64,000 nucleotides of DNA from Bathymodiolus brooksi. Lineage: Eukaryota; Mollusca; Bivalvia; Mytilida; Modiolidae. The notes beneath the pieces were generated by a model that was not told where the DNA came from, did not search any database, and saw only the letters and a list, made by a program, of their open reading frames with translations. Of the stretch, positions 8,607-21,700 are shown piece by piece. The translations under genes and the position numbers were made by a program. The stretch lies in assembly GCA_963680875.1 (NCBI GenBank), contig OY804576.1, forward strand, positions 76,699,668 to 76,763,667. The letters are read 5' to 3'. Position 1 is the stretch's first letter; each line of letters starts with the position of its first letter.

Positions 8607-11600
8607 TGTTTATTATAACTGGAATGTGTATGTATGTTAGTGCTGGTCGTGAACACCTGTATGAATGAAATTCAATAAGGTAATGTGTATGGTGTGAACG
8701 TGAGACTATTGGTACAGTCAAGTATTTTAGTGAGGTACTTTGAGAGGAGGTGAATAGCAGAGATGATGAATGTGTCAATAAAATATTTTAATAAGATTTT
8801 GAATTTTTATATGCCCTACTGTTTCTGACATTTTACTTTTGTCCAGACCATCGTTTCCCTTTAGTTCACCACACCCAAATGGCCTCCATTGCCATGGTCA
8901 TATGATAGTTGGATTGACATATACCTATGTTATTAGTGCCTATCACCTGTAATGTTTGTCTGTTCAACTTTTTCTTATGGCAAAGTGTATTTGATACCAC
9001 CTTATATTTATGCCCCATGGCTAGGCGTAGGGGGCATTAAGTTTTTACATGTCTGTCCATTCGTACATCCATGTTTTTTGCTCAGTAACTTAAGTTTCCC
9101 TTAAGCAACTCCATTGAATTTTGTGCAAAACGTCAAAAGGTTAGGGACTATAAAATGAATGCCAAGTTCAATTTCAGACTTGACCACTTTTAATGTTTTA
9201 GAGTTATGCCTCTTGTTTACTGTAGCAGGAAGCGGGGACATCCATGTCATATGGACACATTCTTCCATTTTGTTGTTGTCAGTGACTTATGGTAAGGTGT
9301 ATTTGAAACTGCCTTATATTGGTGACTTAAGGAATATTGCTATGTTATGTTATTCATTTTTACCATCTTTTGTTTGGTACATCACTGACATGGGTTAAGA
9401 ACCATTTCTCAAAATCCTTGTTTTTACTTAATTAAAAAAAAATCAAGTTTTTCCCAAACAAAACTGTTTGAAGACTCTTTAATTATCTTGGTTTTTGGTA
9501 ATAAGATGTACCAAATTTTTTTCAATTTTAATTTTAAATTAATATTCTAGTTAAGCAGCAAGAAGATCCTTTTCTCAAAATCCTTATTTTTCATATAAAA
9601 AAAATTTTTCTCTAAGAAATACTTTTTAGACAATGCTTTCTAAATTGATTAGAGTAATAATAATCAAAAGCTTAAACCAAAATGTTAAGATAACCGGATA
9701 GATACAAATGCTCTAGTTACACAAAAATGAGACAAAATCATTATTTCACTTCTTACTCTATAGTGTATTCCATCCATATAGTCTGATATTATCAATAGTT
9801 GTAGAGGTTCCCATGACATCACCACATGAATAGCTTATCTTTTAGATGTAAAACACTAATTAATTACTTTTAGACTTTCTACTAAAAAAAATTCCTAGCC
9901 TACCTGGCCATTTTGACTATAGCTCAACCTTTACGACACCATATATTTTCTGAAACGTACATGATTCCTCTACATTCTGTCAGAATATCATTAATGTTTA
10001 AAATCTTTTAGTAAAATGCCATGCTCAGGGACATATCCTACCCTAAAAATAGCGACATCATCCCCAGAAATTCAATATTTATAGGTCAAGCATCAAGACC
10101 TCCATAAAGGATTAAAATACAACTAAATCTAACCTAATTTAGGCCCAAAATAATCCTTATATATTTTCTTCAATTACCAACTTTTTTTTGGCCATTATTT
10201 TTAATATTTTTTCAAAATATAACATAGAACTTTTTTCTTTAAAAAGAACTACTTTTGTTTATGTTCTAAACTCTGGTTGGTTAATTAGTTTTCTTAATAC
10301 CTAATGAACATCATTATTTGCTGTTCCATCCTGTATTAAACTGACATCATAATTTCAGTAGTTGATTTTCCTTTTCTTTCATAACCATCATCAAGGTATC
10401 TAAAGATGTATTTGGGAGATTTGATGTCCCACTCAACTTTTAAAGATAAAATGTGGATCAACCAGTTTTTTGACCCTGTTTTCTCAACTATCCATTGAAA
10501 ACTCTACCTTTTCTGTCTGGTTAACAGATAAAAATATGTCACAATCTAAAATCACCTTTCAGGAAATAAAATCTGCAATTCAATTTTAATATATGGAAAG
10601 AAACTTACTAAAAAAAGTAAAAAATTCATGAAAGAAACGAAAGTTTCAGAAAGACAAGAAATCTTTACACTATATACACTATATATGATGATGGTATTAG
10701 TAGATTACTACACCCTATATTCTTGTCTTGTTGATTACTCCCCTCCCATCTGAAAAATGAAGTTCTGTACACCAAAATGACATTGAAACGATAAAGATGC
10801 CCAGATGTGGCCTTTATCAACAGAAGTAAAGAGTTCTGTTCAAGCTAGTTGCCATTTTCATTTTACACTCATTTTGGGATATGAGTTGTTCTCATTGTTG
10901 AGGACCCTACGTGACTGTGAAATGTAGAACAGCAATAACAGTATTGTTCCTTTACTTTAATTTGTGTCTAAGTGTAAAATTGGATAGTCAATAGTCACTC
11001 ATGTTAATTTACATCCATATCCTTTCTTACTACCTAGCTACAGAAGAAGAGAAGTTGAAATATAATTAGAAGTGTTTTATGAATAAAACAATAATATTCT
11101 TAAATGAAAAATAAACTACTAATATGTGAATTGAATTGCAGCAAATTAGCAGATGAAATTCTAAATATTATTCACAACAAATCTGAAAACAAAATGAATG
11201 ATCTCAAAATCAATAAGAGTTTATGAAATAGAAACAAAATTGATGAAATTAATTAAAATAGAAACAAAATTGGTGAAATAAATTCTAATCTATAGATCAA
11301 TTCTTTGTATTTCCTGTCATGAAGGAACATTCTAATTAAATAATTCAATATCTAAATCTGCATATCTGAAATCAGTTGTCAATAATATAAAAACAAGGAG
11401 TGTTTACTATATACATAAATGGATTATCATTAATTCAGAGAACACAGTGATCATCTATTATACAGTACTTTTAACAATTGCAACTTTAATAGTAACCCTC
11501 ATTAATTCAAATAAAATGGTGATCTATAATCCAGTAACTAAGCCATTGTACAAATAACAAACCTACATGATCTCATCCAATCAAATACATCATCTGTTCC

Positions 11601-11650
11601 CAAGAACCCGAGATCACAACAGGATACCAGGTCACATCAATGGGCAAAGT
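8607..11650. other. Intergenic, PNPT1 3' UTR then dispersed repeats
   Basis: After the 3' UTR, 8960-9400 resembles a mollusc dispersed repeat (GCCCCATGGCTAGGCG, GGGGGCATTAAG) with a duplicated inner phrase (CTTATGGCAAAGTGTATTTG, CTTATGGTAAGGTGTATTTG). 10912-11040 is the inverted mate of 4240-4362. No gene recognised; the 79-codon frame at 9159 lies within repeat. Confidence 0.6.
8777..8782 (+). terminator. PNPT1: Probable PNPT1 polyadenylation signal
   Basis: AATAAA lies 171 bases after the PNPT1 stop codon, followed by AT-rich and then T/G-rich sequence. It implies a 3' UTR of about 200 bases. Confidence 0.7.
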
Positions 11651-11654
11651 AAAT

Positions 11655-12160
11655 ATATAAAAGTAGCACCAAAACACCTGTATAAAGTGGACAAAGTAAA
11701 AAAAAATGAAAAGTATCACCAAAACACCTGTATAAAGTGGACAAAGTAAAAAAAAATGAAAGTATCACCAAAACACCTGTACATAGTGGACAAAGTAAAA
11801 AAAAATGAAATTATCACCAAAACACCTGTATAAAGTGGAAAAAGTAAAAAAAATATGAAAGTATCACCAAAACACCTGTACATAGTGGACAAAGTAAAAA
11901 AAAATGAAATTATCACCAAAACACCTGTATAAAGTGGACAAAGTAAACAAAATATGAAAGTATCACCAAAACACCTGTACATAGTGGACGAAGTAAAAAA
12001 AAATATGTAAGTATCACCAAAACACCTGTATAAAGTGGACAAAGTAATAAAAATAATATGAAAATATCACCAAAACACCTGTACATAGTGGACAAAGTAA
12101 AAAAATATATGAAAGTATCATCAAAACACCTGTACATAGTGGACAAGGTACATGTACCGA
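11655..12160 (+). repeat. 49-50 bp minisatellite
   Basis: About ten units of the type AAAGTATCACCAAAACACCT + GTACATAGTGGACAAAGT + poly-A. Two alternating subtypes, GTATAAAGTGG and GTACATAGTGG, suggest a two-unit higher order. Minus-strand open frames of 70-108 codons arise from it. Confidence 0.92.
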
Positions 12161-12394
12161 AAGTATTACCATGCAGTTCCCAAGATTTAAGAATAAGCCT
12201 AGAGTTATACTTTTTTTTATAACCAATCAGTATACTATGTTATGTTGTTTTTATGTGTTACTTCCTGTAAAATTGCTCGTGGATATCTCCAATAATGCAA
12301 TGGAAACATGTGTAAAATGCCATCCTTTGTAGCACTATTCCCCACTCAAAACAAGAATTAGTTCAATTGTGTTTCATTAAAAGGATCTACCAAA

Positions 12395-12715
12395 AAAATA
12401 TCTGTCATAAATGACCACGAATATGTTTTTTGGCGTAATCACGATCCGGTCCTTTCATCATTCATGACTTGTCATCGGGGTTTTAACAAGATGACATGAC
12501 GGGTGCCACTAGTGGAGCAGAAACTATTTACCCTTCCGGCGCACCTGAGTTCATACCCGAATTTTAGTGGGTTTGTGTTACTCAATCATTAGTTTTCTGT
12601 GTATAGTTTGTAGATCATATTAGTTGTCCTGTTTTCCTTCTTATTTTGGACATTGTATTGTCAGTCCTTCGATTTACGACTTTGATTACCCCTTTGGTAT
12701 ATTCAAACTTTTTTT
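12395..12715 (+). mobile_element. GACGGGTGCCACTAGTGG dispersed element
   Basis: Contains TCCTTTCATCATTCATGACT, GACGGGTGCCACTAGTGGAG, TACCCTTCCGG, GAGTTCATACCCG and TGATTACCCCTTTGGTAT. Other copies: 17425-17690 (-), 27860-28245 (-), 30778-31150 (+), 60680-61000 (+), 62299-63360 (+). No coding potential seen. Confidence 0.8.
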
Positions 12716-12911
12716 TCATTAAGAAAGGTTTGGTTCCATAGTTGAACCCAGCCATTCGTTATTGAAGTGCATGTACCAAGCCAGGAAAGTGAGAAGTCAT
12801 GTATATGTGTGTTACGGGTATCGATTTTGTCCCTGTTTCTACGATATATCGATTAGGTTTTATGAACTGTTCTGATGGTGTGGTATTTTTTGTTTTTCGA
12901 TTTATGGCAAT

Positions 12912-13045
12912 CTTTAGTGGACAAAGTAAAAAAAAATATGAAAGTATCACCAAAACACCTGTACATAGTGGACAAAGTAAAAAAAATATATGAAAGTATC
13001 ATCAAAATACCTGTACATAGTGGACAAGGTACATGTATCACCAAA
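12912..13045 (+). repeat. Displaced piece of the 49-50 bp minisatellite
   Basis: Two to three units matching the last units of the array at 11655-12160, including the same end CATAGTGGACAAGGTACATG. The pieces are separated by about 750 bp that include the dispersed element at 12395. Confidence 0.9.
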
Positions 13046-13559
13046 ACAGTAAGCTGAACTGAAATACAAATTTAATACAGTAAGAAATAAACTTACAACA
13101 GTTCGTATTTATTTATACTATCGCTATCAAAAGTTGTGTAAACATCAAATTTCAATGACAAGATTTAATATTCATTATTTTCAAATGACTAACTTGTTAT
13201 AATTCCAAAAATTAAATGTTTAGATTCGGATTTACAATAGAGTTAAAATTGAAATTTTACTAAATTAATTTTCAAACAAAAATTTAATCAACTGGAACAT
13301 TGTTTGCCTTTCAGAGATAAGTCTTGGATAGATTTATTTGTCAATATTTTCATTGAACATTCGTGCTAACAGAAAATATTTACAGAGTTTGTTATTTTAT
13401 AACTCTATATTAATAAAAACGTAAATATCAAATATAATGCGCATGACGCCTTAAGTGAGTGCATTTTACTGGTTCGTTTCACACTTTCATAGCATCTGTT
13501 GACTAAAAATATACATCAATCGGTCTGCTTAAAAGATATGGGTTTGAAGTTATATTTGC

Positions 13560-16440
13560 TTGTATACTATCAAACCTTGTACCTCGGACGATCCAGAATG
13601 TTCCACTACCATAATTTGTAAATCAGATTATCCGAATGTTCTGTATACTACTATACCTTATATCTCGGTTGACCGGAATACCCTTGTATACTACCATACC
13701 TTGTAAGTCGGCTGACAAGAATGCTTCGTATACTACCATACTTTGTAAGTCCGCTGACAGGAATGCTTCGTATACTACCATACCTTGTAAGTCGGCTGAC
13801 AGGAATGCTTCGTATACTACCATACCTTGTAAGTCGGCTGACAGGAATGCTTCGTATACTACCATGCATTGTAAGTCGGCTGACAGGAATGCTTCGTATA
13901 CTACCATACCTTGTAAGTCGGCTGACAGGAATGCTTCGTATACTACCATACCTTGTAATTATTCGACTGACAGGAATGCTCCGTATACTACCATACCTTG
14001 TAATTATTCGACTGACAGGAATGCTCCGTATACTACCATATACCTTGTAAATCGGCTGACATGAATGCTCCGTATACTACCATATACCTTGTAAATCGGC
14101 TGATGGGAATGCTCCGTATACTACCATGTACCTTGTAAATCGGCTGACATGAATGCTCCGTATACTACCATATACCTTGTAAGTCGGCTGACATGAATGC
14201 TTCGTATACTACCATATACCTTGTAAGTCGGCTGACAGGAATGCTTCGTATACTACCATACCTTGTAAGTCGGCTGACAGGAATGCTTCGTATACTACCA
14301 TACCTTGTAAGTCGGCTGACAGGAATGCTCCGTATACTACCATACCTTGTAATTATTTGACTGACAGGAATGCTCCGTATACTACCATACCTTGTAATTA
14401 TTCGACTGACAGGAATGCTCCGTATACTACCATATACCTTGTAAATCGGCTGACATGAATGCTCCGTATACTACCATATACCTTGTAAATCGGCTGACAT
14501 GAATGCTCCGTATACTACCATATACCTTGTAATTCGGCTGATGGGAATGCTCCGTATACTACCATGTACCTTGTAAATCGGCTGACATGAATGCTCCGTA
14601 TACTACCATATACCTTGTAGGTCGGCTGACAGGAATGCTCCGTATACTACCATATACCTTGTAAGTCGGCTGACAGGAATGCTTCGTATACTACCATACC
14701 TTGTAAGTCGGCTGACAGGAATGCTTCGTATACTACCATACCTTGTAAGTCGGCTGACAGGAATGCTTCGTATACTACCATACCTTGTAAGTCGGTTGAC
14801 AGGAATACTTCGTATACTACCATACATTGTAAGTCGGCTGACAGGAATGCTTCGTATACTACCATACCTTGTAAGTCGGCTGACAGGAATGCTCCGTATA
14901 CTACCATACCTTGTAATTATTTGACTGACAGGAATGCTCCGTATACTACCATACCTTGTAATTATTCGACTGACAGGAATGCTCCGTATACTACCATATA
15001 CCTTGTAAATCGGCTGACATGAATGCTCCGTATACTACCATATACCTTGTAAATCGGCTGACATGAATGCTCCGTATATTACCATATACCTTGTAAATCG
15101 ACTGATGGGAATGCTACGTATACTACCATGTACCTTGTAAATCGGCTGACATGAATGCTCCGTATACTACCATATACCTTGTAAGTCGGCTGACATGAAT
15201 GCTCCGTATACTACCATATACCTTGCAAGTCGGCTGACAGGAATGCTTCGTATACTACCATACCTTGTAAGTCGGCTGACAGGAATGCTTCGTATACTAC
15301 CATACCTTGTAAGTCGGCTGACAGGAATGCTCCGTATACTACCATACCTTGTAATTATTTGACTGACAGGAATGCTCCATATACTACCATACCTTGTAAT
15401 TATTCGACTGACAGGAATGCTCCGTATACTACCATATACCTTGTAAATCGGCTGACATGAATGCTCCGTATACTACCATATACCTTGTAAATCGGCTGAC
15501 ATGAATGCTCCATATACTACCATATACCTTGTAAATCGGCTGATGGGAATGCTCCGTATACTACCATGTACCTTGTAAATCGGCTGACATGAATGCTTCG
15601 TATACTACCATACCTTGTAAGTCGGCTGACAGGAATACTTCGTATACTACCATACATTGTAAGTCGGCTGACAGGAATGCTTCGTATACTACCATACCTT
15701 GTAAGTCGGCTGACAGGAATGCTTCGTATACTACCATACATTGTAAGTCGGCTGACAGGAATGCTCCGTATACTACCATACCATGTAAGTCGGCTGACAG
15801 GAATGCTCCGTATACTACCATACCTTGTAATTATTCGACTGACAGGAATGCTCCGTATACTACCATACCTTGTAATTATTCGACTGACAGGAATGCTCCG
15901 TATACTACCATACCTTGTAAGTCGGCTGACAGGAATGCTCCGTATACTACCATACCTTGTAATTATTCGACTGACAGGAATGCTCCGTATACTACCATAC
16001 CTTGTAATTATTCGACTGACAGGAATGCTCCGTATACTACCATATACCTTGTAAATCGGCTGACATGAATGCTCCGTATACTACCATATACCTTGTAAAT
16101 CGGCTGATGGGAATGCTCCGTATACTACCATGTACCTTGTAAATCGGCTGACATGGATGCTCCGTATACTACCATATACTTTGTAAGTCGGCTGACATGA
16201 ATGCTCCGTATACTACCATATACCTTGTAAATCGGCTGAAGGGAATGCTCCGTATACTACCATATACCTTGTAAATCGGCTGACATGAATGCTCCGTATA
16301 CTACCATATACCTTGTAAATCGGCTGACAGGAATGCTCCGTATACTACCATACACCTTGTAATTCGACTGACAGGAATGCTCCGTATACTGCCATATACC
16401 TTGTAATTCGGCTGAAGGGAATACTCCGTATACTACCATA
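13560..16440 (+). repeat. 42/44/45 bp satellite with higher-order structure
   Basis: About 65 units on GGAATGCTTCGTATACTACC + ATACCTTGTAAGTCGGCTGACA. Variants: 42 bp (CATACCTTGTAAGTCGG), 44 bp (CATATACCTTGTAAATCGG) and 45 bp (TTGTAATTATTCGACTG). The rare CATGTACC unit recurs at 14125, 14563, 15127, 15565 and 16129, giving a 438/564 alternation. The first units (13560-13700) are decayed. Open frames on both strands (up to 159 codons) are periodic artefacts. Confidence 0.95.
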
Positions 16441-16890
16441 CCTTTTAACTCGAATGCATATGACCAGAATGTTACTTATACTACCATACCGTGTAATTGG
16501 GATGATCTTAAAGTTCCGTTGTAACGCGGAAGCAGAATGCTCCATATAAATACAATGTATCATAACGTTTTTGCACCTAGGATGATCCACAGGCAATAGA
16601 CACAGTATAAATATCAGTTCATTAAAGCAAGGATTTGTATAGTTATACTATTCAAATCCTTGATTAAAGCGTGTGATAAGAAAATAGTATCTATGGGTAA
16701 ACCCTTTTTCTTATTATCCATTGACACTATTTTCTTACGAATTGATATTGATAAAGCGCATGTAGATGATCATAATGCTCCTTATAGCACTATCCCTTAT
16801 AACTCGAACGATAAGAATGTTCCATACACATATACTATCGTACCTTATAAATTGGGCGATCCAAATACTTTGTTTACTAACATAACTAGA
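16440..16890 (+). repeat. Decayed 3' edge of the satellite with inserted hairpins
   Basis: 16440-16510 and 16775-16890 still show unit remnants (AATGTTACTTATACTACCAT; AATGCTCCTTATAGCACTAT). Between them lie a hairpin at 16626-16662 (CAAGGATTTGTATAGT and its complement with one mismatch) and a looser one pairing AAGAAAATAGT (16679) with ACTATTTTCTT (about 16727). Confidence 0.7.
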
Positions 16891-16949
16891 TTATATTAGA
16901 TGCTAATAGTAATAATATTTCCCTTATATCATATTGTTCAGCTTTATTT

Positions 16950-17075
16950 GTTGACGAAACCAAAGTACCTCGGGAGAAAACCACAGGCTTGGCACAAGTC
17001 ACTGTCAAACTACTAGTATAAAGTTTATCCAGTAAACCTCTTCTGGAACGTTGTCATTACCTATTGTACATCGTA
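16950..17075 (-). mobile_element. SINE family 2 fragment, degenerate
   Basis: GTACCTCGGGAGAAAACCAC, GGCACAAGTCACTGTCAAAC and GTAAACCTC match the reverse complement of the family 2 body seen at 27185 and 58652. Confidence 0.6.
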
Positions 17076-17424
17076 AGATAACAATAACCCCACGTTTTAC
17101 TTCTACTTTGCACACATGGTCGATTGAAGAGATATGTGTGGACTGTGTAGCAGCAGGGTAAGTACTTACGTCAAGCAAATTAATTTCAAAATTCCTGTGA
17201 AATCTGACTTCCGACTATAGAAGAGCCTATATATGTGATATATTATAATAATCACGATTGACACAATAACCTGGAACCATTCGTTACGAATTGACGGTCT
17301 TAAGCTCCAACAGCATTTTTCTTTTAATTCTCTACTGTAATACAACCAATCTGATAAGTTACTAGTATTGTTGTTTGAATGCGCCGGATGTCAAAGTCGT
17401 AGTTCATGATGTTAAATAATAAAC

Positions 17425-17690
17425 GTTAGAAATAAACGAAGGGGCCAATCTAGAATGGACAGTCCAGACACTGGCTACATTGGGCACAAAACACAGAACG
17501 AAGACAAACAAAGAAAAAAACACAACATAGAAAACTCAAAAATGAACAACATGGGACACGATCAGAAACTTGGGTGAACCCAGGTACTTGCAAAAGATAA
17601 GCAGTTCCTGTTTCTTACAAGACATCATCCGTTTTACTCATGGTCAAGTAACGTAAAATCTTGTCTGTGATAGAGGAAAGAACAAATATA
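17425..17690 (-). mobile_element. GACGGGTGCC-type element, degenerate, minus orientation
   Basis: GAAGACAAACAAAGAAAAA, GGTGAACCCAGGTACTTGCA and AAGCAGTTCCTG parallel the minus copy at 27860-28245 (GGTGAATTCAGGTGCTTCGG, GGCAGTTCCTG). Confidence 0.55.
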
Positions 17691-18765
17691 CGTGAAGTGG
17701 AAAAGATTCATTTCAGAAATTGATATTTCATGACAATCAAATACGGTAGTTCGTGACAAATGGCGACCATAGATTTTTTTATAGCGATGACTTCAACCTT
17801 GGAACAACCAGTCTTGTTTTAGTAACTTTTGTGTCGGCAGCTAAGGCTCTGTCCAGAAAATCCCTGTACCGGACACCATTGCTAGTATATCGTTAGCTGC
17901 CGAACCGTATATCATAATATAGTGTTTCCTATTTTTAGCTACCATAGATATGGTCACAAAAAAAGACCATACGAGCTATGGTTGCGCAGCTAGAATAACA
18001 TACAAGTTGTGAAACTCTATACACTGGTGCTGCTGGAATACTGCTACTGATGAGTGGAACGGTAACTAATGGTAACATTAAGTCATCACGTTTGTCGTAG
18101 CGTTCTCTTTTTGTGTATCAATATACAAAAAAAATGTATCATTCATTCTTCAGGTGTTCCAAGGTGTACATTACATTGAAGTTCCTATATATGTCACACT
18201 CGAAGCTATTATCCCAAAAATATCCCAAAAAGTATTTTTTAAATAAGTCGTATTAATATATTTTATTTCAAGATCAAATCTAATACAGATTATACCGTTA
18301 AAGTATTTAATATAAATGAGAGAGAGAAAAACCACGGTGATCACATCGAGATTCGTCAGTTTTCTAAAGCACTTGAACAATTCAATATATTTACTTGTGT
18401 TTCGCTCGAACAAAGGGGGCATTGGTTTTAACATGTAAAAATACTATATTTCCGCGATGTTTAATTACAATTAAAGGACCACGTACGGTTGTATTTTAGA
18501 TTGAAATTTAATTCTTGTCGATATAAAATGACAAATTAAACCATACAGTATATAGATGCTTATCTGACGTTTAAATGAAGTTTATGTAATAGCTGGTTGA
18601 CCATCTGATTGTGTACGCTATTTTGTGATCTTCTATAAACATTCTTTATGTTTGTGTATTCGGTGAAATTTGTTGTTTTGATTTCCTTTTAATCTTTTTA
18701 CCAATCGGATTGTAAATTAAAATTAAAAGGACAAGAAGACATAGCGGGGATCACAATAAACCGAG
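17690..18765 (+). other. 5' flank and 5' UTR of the CXorf65-like gene
   Basis: No coding sequence. An in-frame TAA at 18757-18759 precedes the ATG. An A/T-rich stretch with AATTAAAAGGACAAGAAGAC lies just upstream of the start. The promoter and any upstream non-coding exon cannot be placed from sequence. A pair GTCGGCAGCTAA / TTAGCTGCCGAA brackets 17832-17906. Confidence 0.4.
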
Positions 18766-18790
18766 ATGTTTGTCACAGTTAAATATGGAG
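18766..18790 (+). CDS. CXorf65-like: CXorf65-like exon 1
   Basis: ATG to donor [18 protein letters not shown] plus one base. A short first exon of this kind is easily missed by gene finders; it is supported by phase, by the family-type start and by the upstream in-frame stop. Confidence 0.82.
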
Positions 18791-21700
18791 GTATGTCGTT
18801 GTGTGTTTATTAATTAATTAATCTTTTTAATCCAATTAATTCATCAACGTCCATTATATTTAAATTAAATATAGAGTACAACTATTATATTCACATTTAA
18901 ACAAGTAGGTGTCTTTTTAGAAGTATTTCAACGTAAACTTCTTAAATTCTATAAATATATATTTTTCATTTATTTTTCATGATGTCATTCTTTTCAAAGC
19001 TAAATTAATTTTGTTCACTTCTATCTAATTATCTAAGCGAATGTATATAGAAAGTAAGAAATTGGAAGCCCATAAATATATATCTAGTTTCTATGTTTAG
19101 TTTGAACCTAATATGTGATGTATTTTTAATACAGAAAGTATACTTTTTGATATGTGAATAGTGAAGAGATTTAGTGACATTTGGGAGGGGGGGGGGGGGG
19201 GGGGGGGGGGTATACTGTCTTCGGAGGAAGTAGGAAGTATATGTCGTTTCGTATATAAATTTTAAACTTGGAATATGAGTGTTTAATTGTTCTGAAATAT
19301 CTGTCGTTTCGTTTATAAGTTTTATATTAGGAATATTAGTGTGTTTAATTACTCTTAGTTTGAACGAGGATTGGAAAAAGTAAGCCTTGCATTGAGTACA
19401 AAAACGTTAAAAAATTATAATTGTCAATATATAAATTTCTCTTTGTGGTTAATCAAATATTTACCCCCATTAAGTTAATAAAAGAAAGACTGTTAAAAAC
19501 TATGTGCATGAACAAATCTCACTAAGTTTTCTTCTGTATACAGTCCGTTTAACCTCAGAGATAAAGCTGAACAAATATCTTATGTTTGAAAATCAACATT
19601 ATTTATTTAAGGGGCATTATTGGCTTCTTATTTAGCGTTATATGAGCAAGAAAACTAAGTAAATAAGTTTTACTGATTAAATTGTGGTTAAAAGGCAAAC
19701 ACTTTCACACTTACGAATACCAAAATGTACGTTTACAGATAAAATATTCACTGGTATTGGAAAAAATGTACGTTTACATGCGTCGGTATTGGATGCCAGC
19801 AGAAAATGTTTTAAATAAAATCATTGATTCTATTACATATCTTTTTTTTTTCGTTTCCATTTTGATATATATACATGTATATATATAAAAAAAACACAAG
19901 AAAAACATTGACAAAATGGAAAGGAATACAAAAAAAAAGTAACATACAATTGTACATGGATACAGCCACGTTAAAATATGAAGAAAAATAAATCTCAAGC
20001 CTAGGTTCAGAATTGTCGAAAAGAAATCGAACGACATGTGAGGGAAACGTGGAGATATTGAGGGGTGGTGGGGTATGTCACAATGCTAATTCAAAATAAT
20101 TAAATTAGTAAATCATAGGCGAATTCGAATTTCGCAATATACAACAGAGGCGTCGGAGTGGATCTGAAGTTGTGGGGTGGGGTGGGGAGGGGGGGGGGGG
20201 GAGCTTTTTGAGAGAACATGAAAGGGTGTGGGGGGAAGTTTTTGTAAGTGGACTGGAAAGTGGAGGGTGGGGGCAAACATTGTAAGTCGACGAGTATCCA
20301 TATCCATAGTGATAGAGTTAACATGACTAACTGTTTTATTAATATATTGTTGTTTTAAAACAAAATATATTGTAGGAGTTATTGGGATTTTCTTTGTGGC
20401 GATTTTTCAGTACACACACCTATATGTATGTTATGTTCTGTAATTATTCATATGATAGGAAACTCATGTACACAAGCTGGTATAACCCGAGAACACAAGT
20501 AAGTAACTCGTGTACACACGTTAGTACCGCGTGCACATATGTTAGTTTCTCGTGCACACAAGTTAGTAACTGATGTGCATAAGCTTTGTAAGTTGCAAAA
20601 TTCGTGTGTCACTTAATGGACTCCGTATTAGTCGTTAACATGACCACACGGTATAATGTGCTTTGGTAAATTCACCTTCATAGTCTCCTGTGTTTCTACT
20701 TTTAACATATTTTTCGTTTTCAGAAGACCAGAGTAAAATATTTAACGCCAACTGTAGAAATGATATATTGTTACACTCAATAAAGGATAAGTGTAAATGT
20801 AATCTGGAAGGTATGTATTACTTGATAACTTGGATGGTATGTATTACTTAATAACTTCGGGTGGTATGTATTACTTAATAACTTGGGTGGTATGTATTAC
20901 TTGATAACTTGGACGGTATGTATTACTTGATAACTTGGATGGTATGTATCACTTAATAACTTCGGGTGGTATGTATTACTTAATAAATTGGGTGGTATGT
21001 ATTACTTGATAACTTGGACGGTATGTATTACGTGATAACTTGGACGGTATGTATTACTTAATAACTTCGGATGGTATGTATTACCTGATAACTTGGACGG
21101 TATGTATTACTTGATAATTTGGATGATATGTAATACTTAATAATTTCGGGTGGTATGTATTACTTAATAACATGGGTGGTATGTATTACTTGATAACTTG
21201 GACGGTATGTATTACTTAATGACTTGGATGGTATGTATTACTTAATAACTTGGATGTTATGTATTATTTAATAAACTGGGCGGTATATATGACTTAATAA
21301 CTTGGGTGGTATGTATTACTTAATAAACTGGGCGGTATGTATTACTTAATGACTTGGACGGTATGTATTACTTAATAACTTGGACGTTATATATGACTTA
21401 ATAACTTGTGTGGTATGTATTACTTAATAACTTGGACGGTATATGACTTAATAACTTGGGTGGTATGTATTACTTAATAACTTGGACGGTATGTATTACT
21501 TAATAGCTTGGACTGTATATATGACTTAATAACTTGGGTGGTATGTATACTTAATAACTTGGACGGTATGTATTCCATAATAGCTTGGACGGTATGTATT
21601 CCTTAATAAATTGAACGGTATGCATTACTGAATAACTTGGACGGTATGTATTACTTAATAGTTTGGAAGTTATATATAACTTAATAACTTGGGAGGTATG

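Noticed and set aside
11716..12226. Minus-strand frames rich in STMYRCFGDTFIF repeats
   Set aside because: Reverse reading of the 49-50 bp minisatellite.
13636..16068. Several 70-159 codon frames with 14-residue repeats on both strands
   Set aside because: 42 bp monomer periodicity; units of 44 bp shift the frame; no start context or neighbouring exon.
20100..20324. Pro-rich minus-strand frame
   Set aside because: Comes from a G-rich low-complexity patch on the + strand inside intron 1.
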